Below, one piece after another: positions 33,341 through 41,873 of a stretch of DNA of 51,657 nt. The DNA lies in contig NZ_JALOCH010000017.1 in assembly GCF_023227875.1 (NCBI RefSeq), forward strand, positions 1 through 51,657, in the 5' to 3' direction. Source of the DNA: Methanoregula sp. (GTDB taxonomy: Archaea > Halobacteriota > Methanomicrobia > Methanomicrobiales > Methanospirillaceae). Every line of letters begins with the position of its first letter. Position 1 is the stretch's first letter. The notes below the pieces were generated by a model. That model was given only the letters and a program-made list of their open reading frames with translations, did no database searches and was not told the origin of the DNA. Position numbers and translations under genes: made by a program.

Positions 33341-35099
33341 AATCGACCAGAGATTTCTCAACCGGGTGATCATCATCCTTGTTGTGTGCATGATCGTTAC
33401 CGGGGTCCTGATCGGCCTGAAGACGTTCGGGTTCCTCGGGACGGTCCCGAAAAGCCCGGATGCATTGTCCGCCGGCAATGTGACCGGGGGAGATGCGGGG
33501 GATGCGGCGGGGAACACTCCCGTCCGCACCAGTACCCGGCAGCAGAATGTCACCGCCAACAACACGGACGACCACAAAACCCTGACGCTGTCGTGGACCT
33601 ATAACAACGAATCGTTCCAGTATACCCAGGTGGTCTCGAACAAAACGTATTACTCGTTCAGGCCAAAGGCAGTCCTGAACGGTAGGGCAAATGGATCGGC
33701 GCAGGATATCCGGCTCCTGCCCTACACGGTCACAACGGGTGACGAAGGTCTCATCCGCGGGATTGCCACCTATATCCTGTCGGAATCTGAAAAACACGGG
33801 TGGGGAGACTATGACACGGTGGGTAATCTCGTCTCGTTCTTAAGCCAGTACGATGGATCCGGATCTTTCCGTAACCTGAAGCCGGCAACTACCTACAAGT
33901 ACCCGTTCCAGATCCTGTACGACGGGGGCGGATCCCGTGACGATGTGACAATCCTCGGGACATCACTCCTGGAATCCATGGGATACCCGGTGGCATTCCT
34001 CGATTACCCGCGCCAGTACGACCGGGGATATTTCATCTATGAATACGAGGGTATTGCCGTCCGGTGCGATGAGAGTGTCTCCGGGAAAAAATATTTCTTA
34101 GAGAACGCCACGGATATGGGCACTACCACCTGCTGGCCGGGTACGGGCCTGTGTTACCTGCCAAACGGGAGCGTCTTCCGGACGACTGACGGTATCCTGC
34201 GGGGGAATACCACTATCTTCTATACCGATAACCGGACCCAGGATGCCGGTGCTGCGGACTGGGATGTCCGGTCCGGTGTCGTATCGTACCGTGAGGGATT
34301 TGTCCTGCGTTCCGACCGGCTCCCGGCCTATCTCGAAATCGGGAATGCCACATGGATCTACCGGAAGTATTACTGTTATATCGATACCACCGATTCCTCC
34401 GTGCTCCCGGCTACGATCCCCGGGCCGCTGGCAAAAACGGATCCCCTGGTGGTTCCGCTCACGATTGATACCGGAGAGGGCATAAAAATATACCAGGATA
34501 ACCGGATCGATGCCACCCTGAACGCCGCGCTCCGAAGCCCTTCGCCCCTCAACCGGACAAACCAGTCCGGGATGCCGAGCTTTGAAAAATCGGTCTCAAG
34601 CGAACTGAATATTCCCGTCCCCTCCGGGAACACAGATGAGATCCTGCCGGAAAACCAGCAGCTTGAGCAACAGTACTGGAATGATGTCTGGTATGACGAA
34701 TCAACCTGGTACTATGATCAGGTATGGTACCTGGATGTCGTCAACTACAGCGTGATCGAACAGTCATATCTCTACACGCGGCAGAACGAGATCTATATCG
34801 CCCCGGCATCCGCATGGCGGATCCGGTACGCTGCGATACCTATCAATCCCCCGGACGAGGAACTGCCGGGACTCTCCACCTTCAGCGATATGCGGTTTGC
34901 CGTGTACAAGATCAACGAGGAGACGAACACCGCCGTCCTTTTCGATACGTTCTCGTACGGGTACGCCACCGGGCAGGATGATGTCAAATACCAGTATTAT
35001 TACGAGACCGGCACGTTTTACATCGCGGTCTTTGTCAGGAACTGTGAAGCCGATGTTGCAGTCCAGATGCACGGGAAGAAACCGGTAACAGGGGGGTGA
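33330..35099 (+). CDS. Membrane-anchored transglutaminase-like protein lacking the catalytic cysteine
   Basis: The 589-residue protein has an N-terminal anchor (VIIILVVCMIVTGVLIGL) and an extracytoplasmic body rich in Asn-Xaa-Thr/Ser. Residues ~140-250 resemble a transglutaminase/cysteine-protease-like fold. The segment YPFQILYDGGGSRDDVTILG corresponds to the usual GxGxCxD motif, but Arg203 sits where the nucleophilic Cys is expected, so catalysis is unlikely. The C-terminal part is Tyr/Trp-rich (YWNDVWYDESTWYYDQVWYL). It overlaps the S-layer-type gene by 11 nt and precedes the pilus ATPase by 4 nt. A binding or assembly role at the pilus is the simplest reading. Confidence 0.7.
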   Translation: MNVRIDQRFLNRVIIILVVCMIVTGVLIGLKTFGFLGTVPKSPDALSAGNVTGGDAGDAAGNTPVRTSTRQQNVTANNTDDHKTLTLSWTYNNESFQYTQVVSNKTYYSFRPKAVLNGRANGSAQDIRLLPYTVTTGDEGLIRGIATYILSESEKHGWGDYDTVGNLVSFLSQYDGSGSFRNLKPATTYKYPFQILYDGGGSRDDVTILGTSLLESMGYPVAFLDYPRQYDRGYFIYEYEGIAVRCDESVSGKKYFLENATDMGTTTCWPGTGLCYLPNGSVFRTTDGILRGNTTIFYTDNRTQDAGAADWDVRSGVVSYREGFVLRSDRLPAYLEIGNATWIYRKYYCYIDTTDSSVLPATIPGPLAKTDPLVVPLTIDTGEGIKIYQDNRIDATLNAALRSPSPLNRTNQSGMPSFEKSVSSELNIPVPSGNTDEILPENQQLEQQYWNDVWYDESTWYYDQVWYLDVVNYSVIEQSYLYTRQNEIYIAPASAWRIRYAAIPINPPDEELPGLSTFSDMRFAVYKINEETNTAVLFDTFSYGYATGQDDVKYQYYYETGTFYIAVFVRNCEADVAVQMHGKKPVTGG

Positions 35100-35103
35100 A
35101 GGT

Positions 35104-36912
35104 ATGAACAATACGATCTCGAGGATAATAAGAAGGTTCGAACACCTGAAAGGCACTCCGGATAAGGAAACCGGCGCGGGGAGTCCTGAGGTAAAACCCC
35201 AAAGCGAGACGGGACCGGTAATCCGGAAAGTACGGCAATGGTTTTCTTTGCCCTCAGGAAAAATACCGGATCAACTTGCCGGCAAACGGCCGGCCAAAGA
35301 GCCCAAAAACGCATTTTCCAGCCTCATGGAGATGCTGCCCGTCCCGAAAAAAACCCACCCCCTCCCGGGATTGCAGGACTGCCACACTGATGATGAGATC
35401 GTGGACCGGATCATCGGCGAACACCAGCAGTATGAAGAACTGCCACCACTGCCACCGTTCACCGGAGTTGACGAGAACTGGGTCCGGGACCGGTACTGGC
35501 TCGTCCCGCCCTTCTCCTACGTGAATATCACCAAGGACTGGGAGATGAACACCCGGTACGAGATCATCGAACCGAAGGTTACGGAAAAAGAACTGATCAT
35601 CCTTGAAGAGACCTACGAGCAGCTGCGGACGCTCCTGATCTACGATTCGCCGGTCAAACGGGAGAGCGAGCTTGACGAAGAGGAAGTAAGATCGATCATC
35701 CGCTCGTTCGACCCGAAGATCCCTGATGACCGGACTAATATCCTTGTCTATTACCTGAACCGGAACTTCACCGGGTACGGCAAGCTCGATCCCTTCATGC
35801 ACGACGAACAAATCGAAGATATTACCTGCAACGGGGCCGGCATCCCCATCTTCATCTACCACCGGAAGTTTGCCAACCTTGAGACGAACATCGTCTTTGG
35901 CAACGAGGAACTCAACAAGTACGTACTCAAGATCGCCCAGAAGGCCGACAAGCAGATGTCGCTGACATCGCCGCTCGTGGATGCAGCTCTCCCCGGAGGC
36001 GCGAGAGCCCAGATCACCTATACGGACATCATCTCCTCAAAAGGCAGCTCGTTCACCATCCGGAAGTTCAAGGCCGACCCGATGACACCGGTCGACCTGA
36101 TCGTCAACGGGACCTACAATTCCGAACTCATGGCGCACATCTGGCTCTGCGTGGAGAACAACAAGAGTATGATCGTTGTCGGAGGCACCGCGAGCGGGAA
36201 GACCTCCACCATGAACGCCATCTCGTTTTTTATCCCGCAGACAACCAAGATCGTTTCCATCGAGGATACCCGCGAGATCCAGCTGCCCCACCGGAACTGG
36301 CTGCCGATGAGGACGCGGGAGGGCGGGAAGAACCTTGATGCCGGTGATGTCGACATGTTCCTCCTGCTCAAAACAGCCCTGCGGCAGCGTCCGGAGTTCA
36401 TCATCGTTGGCGAAGTGAGGGGTGCCGAGGCCCAGACGCTCTTCCAGGCCATGAATACCGGCCATACCACGTACTCCACGCTCCACGCGGGGGGGGTCAA
36501 GGAAGCGATCAACCGGCTCACCCACGATCCCATCAACGTCCCCAGCGTGATGTTCGAGGCCCTCAACCTCATGCTCATCCAGGGGCTGCAGTACAATGAC
36601 GGGGTGGGATTCCGGCGCTGCCTCTCGTTAAACGAGATGAATGTCAGCGAGGGCGATATCCGGTGGTCCCCGCTGTTTGAATGGAATGCCCGGACCGACC
36701 GGTTCGACCAGGTCTTCACCACCTCAAAGACCCTCGATGCCATTGCGTACAGCCACGGGTGGTCGCCCGGGGAACTGAACGCCCAGGTCCAGGTACGGAA
36801 GAAACTTCTTGACCGGATGGTGGAGAAGAAGATCACCTGCATCGATGAGATCTCCCATTTCATCAACGAGCTCAGGAAGAACTCCGAACAATGCCGATAC
36901 TCGAAAGAATAG
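35104..36912 (+). CDS. Archaeal type IV pilus assembly ATPase (TadA/VirB11-like)
   Basis: The 602-residue protein is a secretion ATPase of the GspE/TadA superfamily. An N-terminal ~230-residue part precedes the core, which has Walker A GGTASGKTS at 360-368, the Asp box EDTREIQLPHRNW, Walker B FIIVGEVRGAE and the His box STLHAGGVKEAINRL. Such motors power polymerisation of archaeal pili. The protein is probably cytoplasmic and docks on the membrane platform encoded next, whose start it overlaps by 22 nt. I do not assign it to archaella, because no arl accessory genes (arlC-H) are present. Confidence 0.93.
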   Translation: MNNTISRIIRRFEHLKGTPDKETGAGSPEVKPQSETGPVIRKVRQWFSLPSGKIPDQLAGKRPAKEPKNAFSSLMEMLPVPKKTHPLPGLQDCHTDDEIVDRIIGEHQQYEELPPLPPFTGVDENWVRDRYWLVPPFSYVNITKDWEMNTRYEIIEPKVTEKELIILEETYEQLRTLLIYDSPVKRESELDEEEVRSIIRSFDPKIPDDRTNILVYYLNRNFTGYGKLDPFMHDEQIEDITCNGAGIPIFIYHRKFANLETNIVFGNEELNKYVLKIAQKADKQMSLTSPLVDAALPGGARAQITYTDIISSKGSSFTIRKFKADPMTPVDLIVNGTYNSELMAHIWLCVENNKSMIVVGGTASGKTSTMNAISFFIPQTTKIVSIEDTREIQLPHRNWLPMRTREGGKNLDAGDVDMFLLLKTALRQRPEFIIVGEVRGAEAQTLFQAMNTGHTTYSTLHAGGVKEAINRLTHDPINVPSVMFEALNLMLIQGLQYNDGVGFRRCLSLNEMNVSEGDIRWSPLFEWNARTDRFDQVFTTSKTLDAIAYSHGWSPGELNAQVQVRKKLLDRMVEKKITCIDEISHFINELRKNSEQCRYSKE

Positions 36913-38696
36913 GGACGGTTGCCAGCCTCCAGCGCCTGGATAAATCCTTAAAGGGCGCCCACATGCCCATTGCGGCACCCGTCTATTTCCAGTACGGGGT
37001 CATCCTTACGCTGCTTGCCGCGCTGGGATACCTGCTCGTGCAGTTCCTGCTCATGATATTTGGGATCGAGTTCAACCTCATCCCGTTCCTGCCTGCCATC
37101 GCGACCCAGGTCCTCCTCTTCTGCATCCTCGTCCCGGCGGTCTTCTTCGGTACCCTGTATTACCCGGCGCTGGTTGCCCGGGGCAGGAAGACGCGGATCG
37201 AGACCGACCTTCCGTATGCCATCACGTATATGGAGGCACTCTCGACCACGGTCACCCTCTATGCCCTGTTCAGGAACGTGTACGAGGCCGAACAGCTCTA
37301 CGGTGAGGTGTCGCACGAATGCGGGATGATCGTCCGTGACGTGGAACTCTTCGGGGAAGACCTGCTGACGGCGATGCGTCGGCTCCAGGAAATTACACCC
37401 TCGGAGAATTTTGCCGATCTCTTAAACGACCTTGCTCTCGTGTACCGGACCGGCGGGAACATGAAGGATTTCTTTGACTCGCGGTCGGACAGTTACCGGG
37501 AGATTGCAAAACAGGAACTCGAGGCCACGCTCCAGATCATGGAGATGCTGGCTGAGATCTATGTCACGGTCTTTGTTGCCGGCCCGATCGCCATCAGCAT
37601 CATGCTGGTTGCGCAGAACCTCTCCGGGCATTCCGGCCAGATGGCAGGAATCATGCCCCTGATGTACCTGGGTCTCCCGCTGGGAGCGATGATCTTCATC
37701 TTCATCCTCTACGTGCTCCTCCCGCCCGACAATATGGTGATTACCCACGGCGAGACCAAGGATACCGAGTTCAATGACGAGATCCTGGAGAAGAAGCCAA
37801 AAGAGGAGTATGATCCTGCATTCATCAAACAGATCGAGGCCCGCAAACAGCAGATCAAGTATGCAGATATCTTACGGCACCCGTTCCGGTACTTCATCGC
37901 GGATTATTCGATCGGGCTGCTCATGGGGATGATCCTTGCTGTCCTTGTCATTGTCACGTATTTCACCGGCATGTTCGCACGGATATTTCCGGTTTACACG
38001 CTCGAAATCTTCATCTGCATAACCGCGATTGCCCTCATCGTTCCGCTGATGGTGGCATACGAGTCCCGCCGGTTTTATGTCAACAAAGTCGAGGCGCAGA
38101 TGCCGGAGTTCCTGCGGGATATTGCCGATATGAAGGATGTCGGCATCACCCTTCAGGGTGCAATTGCCATCGTCTCGACAAGCAAACTGGGCGTGCTCGC
38201 CTCGGAACTGAAGATCGTCTCGGAGGAGCTGAAATGGGGGGCCAGCACATCGAGCGCCCTGATCCGCATGGAGGAGCGGATCGGGCTCATTGCGGTGAAA
38301 CGCGCAATCTCCCTGATCGTCAAGGCCAGCGAGATCACCGACCAGTTGCGGGAGATCTTAACGATCGCAATCAGCGACCTTGATCACTATCTCAAGATGA
38401 AGAACAAGCGGTTCAATGTCTCGTTTGTCTATCTTGCGGTGATTTATCTCTCGTTTGGGATCTACCTGTACTGCTCGTTCCAGCTGAACGATGCGTTTGT
38501 TGCGAGTTTTGCGAAGATGAACGTGAAGTTCGATATTGCGGGAAATGTCCGTGACATGTTCCGGGTTGCGATCATCATCGGGGGATTCTCCGGGCTCATG
38601 GTCGGCCAGCTGACGTCGAACAACCTGCTGAGCGGGCTGAAACATACGATCGTGTTCCTCGCGGGAGCGATTATTGTGTACGTGTATATTCTCTGA
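36891..38696 (+). CDS. Type II/IV secretion platform protein (TadC/ArlJ-type), two T2SSF domains
   Basis: The 601-residue polytopic protein has two homologous halves of the GspF/TadC fold: one around YAITYMEALSTTVTLYALFR and the other around MPEFLRDIADMKDVGITLQG. Each is followed by hydrophobic helix pairs. It forms the inner-membrane base of the pilus on which the ATPase acts. It overlaps the ATPase gene by 22 nt and is followed 30 nt later by a pilin-like gene. The two-domain architecture is normal for archaeal pilus systems. Confidence 0.92.
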   Translation: MPILERIGTVASLQRLDKSLKGAHMPIAAPVYFQYGVILTLLAALGYLLVQFLLMIFGIEFNLIPFLPAIATQVLLFCILVPAVFFGTLYYPALVARGRKTRIETDLPYAITYMEALSTTVTLYALFRNVYEAEQLYGEVSHECGMIVRDVELFGEDLLTAMRRLQEITPSENFADLLNDLALVYRTGGNMKDFFDSRSDSYREIAKQELEATLQIMEMLAEIYVTVFVAGPIAISIMLVAQNLSGHSGQMAGIMPLMYLGLPLGAMIFIFILYVLLPPDNMVITHGETKDTEFNDEILEKKPKEEYDPAFIKQIEARKQQIKYADILRHPFRYFIADYSIGLLMGMILAVLVIVTYFTGMFARIFPVYTLEIFICITAIALIVPLMVAYESRRFYVNKVEAQMPEFLRDIADMKDVGITLQGAIAIVSTSKLGVLASELKIVSEELKWGASTSSALIRMEERIGLIAVKRAISLIVKASEITDQLREILTIAISDLDHYLKMKNKRFNVSFVYLAVIYLSFGIYLYCSFQLNDAFVASFAKMNVKFDIAGNVRDMFRVAIIIGGFSGLMVGQLTSNNLLSGLKHTIVFLAGAIIVYVYIL

Positions 38697-38726
38697 TGAA
38701 AGGAAACCTGACGGAGGAAAAAAACC

Positions 38727-39635
38727 ATGAAGAATGAAGACGGGGTTGCGGCGGTTGTCGCACTGATGCTGCTGCTGGCAGTGATTGTCACGTTCCTGTC
38801 GCTGTACGCGACAACGTACCTGCCGGCACTCAAGCAGCAGGCAGAGATCGAACAGATTACGAGTGTCAAGGAAGCGTTCATGCGGTTCGATAACGATATG
38901 GACCGGGTGCTCTCTGAAAAGGAGACCACGTCCTACGGGGAGACGATCCGGCTGGGCGGGGGGGATATCCTTCTCAACCCGGAGAAGTCGAGCGGGACGG
39001 TGTCGGTTGAAGATACCGGTGAACTGTTCCGGATTACGGTGGATGGTTCCGAACCGGTTTTCTTCAACAGCAGTACCGTATCGTTCGAGCCATCCTTCTC
39101 GTACTGGGAGAAGCAGGGGTATTCCTGGCAGTACGGGTACATCAACGTGACCAAGGGAAAGAAGGAGACTCCGCTGTCCTATAATACGATGGATGAGGTG
39201 ACCGCAAGCCGGATCCCCGGGTATGCCGGGCGGTTGCTGGAACTATCCGGCACCGCATACGAGAGCAACCCGGACTACCTCAGGAACCTGACGGTCACTG
39301 CCGTGACGATTGAACGCGGATCTGCACCGGGCGAGGACCGGTACGAAACGAGCGGCAACGGGGCCTGCGTGCTGCGGATCAATGCCAGCGTCAATATAAC
39401 CTCATACCAGGACACGAGATCGCTGGCGGTCACGATAGCAGATTCGCCGCTCCATCCGGGACTGGCGGAATATTCCAATCACCAGATGAACGTTCTGGCC
39501 TCCCGGTATTCCGTGCACCTGTCCCATCCCTTACCCGTGGATGACCATACCCGGACCCTGATCGTGAATTCGAATCTGTTATACCCGGTGACCGTGACCG
39601 TAAAGACCGTGACGATAGCGGTATATGTCCGGTAA
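38727..39635 (+). CDS. Large pilin-like protein of the pilus operon
   Basis: The 302-residue protein starts MKNEDGVAAVVALMLLLAVI: a short charged leader ending in Gly, then a hydrophobic helix, the pattern of archaeal class III (type IV pilin-like) signals. The mature body is a mostly beta-type ectodomain with several N-glycosylation sequons. It is much larger than the six pilins encoded at 43.7-47.5 kb and may be a minor or tip pilin. It is the last gene of the five-gene operon, preceded by GACGGAGGAAAAAAACC as ribosome-binding site. Confidence 0.8.
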   Translation: MKNEDGVAAVVALMLLLAVIVTFLSLYATTYLPALKQQAEIEQITSVKEAFMRFDNDMDRVLSEKETTSYGETIRLGGGDILLNPEKSSGTVSVEDTGELFRITVDGSEPVFFNSSTVSFEPSFSYWEKQGYSWQYGYINVTKGKKETPLSYNTMDEVTASRIPGYAGRLLELSGTAYESNPDYLRNLTVTAVTIERGSAPGEDRYETSGNGACVLRINASVNITSYQDTRSLAVTIADSPLHPGLAEYSNHQMNVLASRYSVHLSHPLPVDDHTRTLIVNSNLLYPVTVTVKTVTIAVYVR

Positions 39636-39647
39636 ATGACGGGCACG

Positions 39648-39653
39648 TTTTTT
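39648..39653 (+). terminator. T6 terminator of the pilus operon
   Basis: Six T follow a GGGCACG stretch 12 nt past the stop codon of the pilin-like gene. The ~245 bp that follow hold no recognised gene. Confidence 0.5.
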
Positions 39654-39898
39654 AGTATATCGGTGCCTGATCCGGATATTACATGTGCGAGGAGATCAGG
39701 CAATGCATTATGAAAAAGGATTGAATGCTTGGTGATTTTCTGGTATCTGTCACCACTCCAGCGCACGTTTTTCCCCGGGGTGTTGCAGACTGGACCGTAG
39801 GTCCTGGGAAAGAATAAAAGGAATGCAGGGAACATGGTCATGAGGAGACTATTTCGTGCCCATTCACCAGGGATCGTCTGTGAAACAACAGGACGTCC

Positions 39899-40279
39899 GT
39901 GTATACGGATGCAGCGCTGAAAACGATTGAGCAGCTCAACGGGTACGGGCACGTGCAGTTTATCATTCTCTTTGGTTCGGCAGGAGAGAACCGTATGACC
40001 GGGGAATCGGATATCGATCTCTGCCTGTATTATGATGGAGATCCTGCCGATGCTGCACAGTTCCGTCACGCGATCCTGTCAGCTCTTCCCGGGACACGCT
40101 ATGATGTCCAGGTCTTCCAGTCCCTTCCCTTGTACGTGAGAGTTGAGGTGCTTAAAGGAACACCGCTCTTTGTCCGCGATCCGGTATTTTTATACGAGAA
40201 AGCGGTCGAGACGCTCCGGGATTTTGATAATTTCAAACACCGGTTGTACGATTATACCGGGCAGGCTGCGATGCCATGA
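39899..40279 (+). CDS. Minimal nucleotidyltransferase (MNT) domain protein
   Basis: The 126-residue protein has the polymerase-beta-like signature FGSAGENRMTGESDIDL, with both catalytic Asp residues in SDIDLC and a third acidic position in RYDVQVF. MNT proteins usually pair with a HEPN protein as a toxin-antitoxin module, in which the MNT adenylylates the HEPN toxin. The GTG at 39899 is the only start after the upstream stop at 39881. A 44-codon frame begins at ATG 40275, overlapping the stop, but it shows no HEPN features, so the partner seems lost. Confidence 0.85.
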   Translation: MYTDAALKTIEQLNGYGHVQFIILFGSAGENRMTGESDIDLCLYYDGDPADAAQFRHAILSALPGTRYDVQVFQSLPLYVRVEVLKGTPLFVRDPVFLYEKAVETLRDFDNFKHRLYDYTGQAAMP

Positions 40280-40466
40280 CAAAAAAACACCTGCGGGAGA
40301 CGATCGTCCGTGTCAAACCAAAAAAAGAGTGCCGAAGGCGTCCCGGCCGGGCAAGAGCAATCCAGCAATCCGTGAATAACTTTCCAGCTCATCTCCTCTT
40401 ATTGTTGTGACTGTACTGAAAAGTTGATGAACCTGACCCTGAAATACATATATGAAAGGAATTCTT

Positions 40467-40688
40467 ATGGAAAATTATACAACCGATGAGATTATTTTTG
40501 TTGTGGAAGAGTCCCCGGAAGGTGGCTATCTCGCCCGTGCCCTGAATTATTCCATTTTTACAGAAGCAGATACTTTCGAAGAATTGAAAGAGATGGTGCA
40601 TGATGCGGTGTCCTGCCATTTTCCCCAGAAAAACCGCCCCCGTCTGATCCGGCTTCATCAGGTACGAGAGGAACTGATGGCAGTATGA
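40467..40688 (+). CDS. hicB: HicB-like antitoxin
   Basis: From the ATG at 40467 (after AAAGGAATTC) the protein has 73 residues with the partial RNase H-like HicB pattern, IIFVVEESPEGGYLARALNY and ADTFEELKEMVHDAVSCHF. HicB proteins neutralise the mRNA-cleaving toxin HicA. The gene overlaps a frameshifted hicA by 4 nt (ATGA). An ATG at 40452 is an alternative start. The antitoxin is intact although its toxin partner is broken. Confidence 0.85.
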   Translation: MENYTTDEIIFVVEESPEGGYLARALNYSIFTEADTFEELKEMVHDAVSCHFPQKNRPRLIRLHQVREELMAV

Positions 40689-40929
40689 AACTGCCAAGGG
40701 ATGTTGATGGCGACAGACTTGCCCATCTGCTATCATCCCCGGGTATCGTATCGATCATCAGACAGGCAGCCATCAGCGTCTATCAGCAGTGATTGACGGC
40801 AAAACGCATAACCTTACGATTCCCTGTCATAAACCACTTCGCGTGGGTACATTGCATGGGATCCTTAAGGATATTGCAGAGCATCAGAAGATCCGATTCG
40901 AACAGATAGTTATTGAATTGTCTGGGTAA
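40685..40929 (+). pseudogene. hicA: HicA-like toxin gene, frameshifted
   Basis: The start MKLPRDVDGDRLAHLLSSPG is HicA-like and begins with ATGA overlap to hicB. After position ~40740 the frame must change by one base to continue YRIDHQTGSHQRLSAV and THNLTIPCHKPLRVGTLHGI, which contain the conserved GSH (active-site His) and the C-terminal HicA block, to the TAA at 40927. Unshifted, translation stops after about 36 codons. It is an inactivated toxin or a sequencing error in a C/G run. Confidence 0.8.
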
Positions 40930-41104
40930 TGGCATGCCGGTCTTCCCATTCTTTGTGGGGGGTTCCGCAGGCATAGGATCCAAAGAGAATAATCTGGTCT
41001 GGATGGACAACAGCGACGATCCATTTCACTATCTCCCGGATAAGAGCGGGAGTAAGTGTTGTTATCGGGAGAATCGAATCCGATCCGGTTGCTGCCAGGG
41101 GCAT
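40910..41104 (-). pseudogene. Truncated nucleotidyltransferase gene
   Basis: The frame encodes an N-terminal MNT fragment: LIREIVKWIVAVVHPDQIIL followed by FGSYACGTPHKEWEDR. The SDxDL segment and everything after it are missing, and the frame runs into the end of hicA. It converges on and overlaps hicA by 20 nt. Normal family members are 100-130 residues; this is 64. It is a remnant. Confidence 0.65.
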
Positions 41105-41792
41105 ATGCGTTCTTCTCTCACGAAGATACGTGCACTCGTTATCTATTCCTTTTTCCCCCGGGTGTGCCGATCCCCAGTACTTCACTCCATTTGAGCCCGA
41201 ACTAAAGAAAAGTGTAAGATCCAGCCAGCACAACGATCGTGCGGCCATAATGCAACGGCACTATAAAAGGGATACTGACCGGTTCGTACCTGTTGCCAGG
41301 ATGTCTCCGGATGTGGTATCCCGGGACTTATTTTCCTCCCGGAACCCCCCCTTATGAGCACCCGGCACTACTTCATCCCTCCCCCGGCCAAACGGGGCCC
41401 GTATCGGGCTCCGCTCACGTCTCCGAAAATGCGTGGACACTCTCGGTGACAAATCGTGTCCACATTCCCGCCCCGGCCGGTTATTTACGTCGGAGAATCC
41501 TGGCATCGGGTACGATACCCTGTTCACGTGCAGATGTGGCCGGAAAAACGCACCTTCACTCCATCATGGGCACAAAATATCCGTGGCCGGCCACCGCGGT
41601 GGGAGTTTTTTTAGGATTCCGATCGGGGAAAAGTGGGGATTATCTGGGGGCAGCTCCACCCGATTGTGGTTTTAAATAATACGGCCTGTTTTTCTGCCCG
41701 ACAATTTCTGGTACCCGGCTGCGCCAGCCGTCCGCCCGGGTTTTATCACCGACCGCAATCCAAAAGATAACTTAAAATAAATTGTGTTAGAT
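41105..41792. other. Long intergenic region
   Basis: About 690 bp without a convincing gene. One frame near 41480-41675 reads SENPGIGYDTLFTCRCGRK and later HHGH, which hints at a small zinc site, but it has no ribosome-binding site and no family I recognise. The right end is AT-rich and leads into the promoter of the beta-propeller gene. Confidence 0.45.
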
Positions 41793-41824
41793 CAAGTTAG
41801 CTTGTTTATGGCGGGATATATAAT
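41793..41824 (+). promoter_or_regulatory. CAAGTTAGCTTG dyad and TATA box of the beta-propeller gene
   Basis: CAAGTTAGCTTG lies at 41793-41804, followed by TATATAAT at 41817-41824. Transcription would start near 41845. The dyad sits just upstream of the TATA/BRE position, a location typical for an activator. It differs by one base from the perfect CAAGTTAACTTG at the pilin promoter. Confidence 0.55.
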
Positions 41825-41873
41825 CTTGTGAGTATTCTGCCATGAGCAGAAAAAACGTAAAGGAGTTGAAACC

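Noticed and set aside
40275..40409. 44-codon frame overlapping the stop of the MNT gene
   Set aside because: The ATGA overlap suggested a HEPN partner, but the product lacks the RxxxxH motif and is very basic and short.
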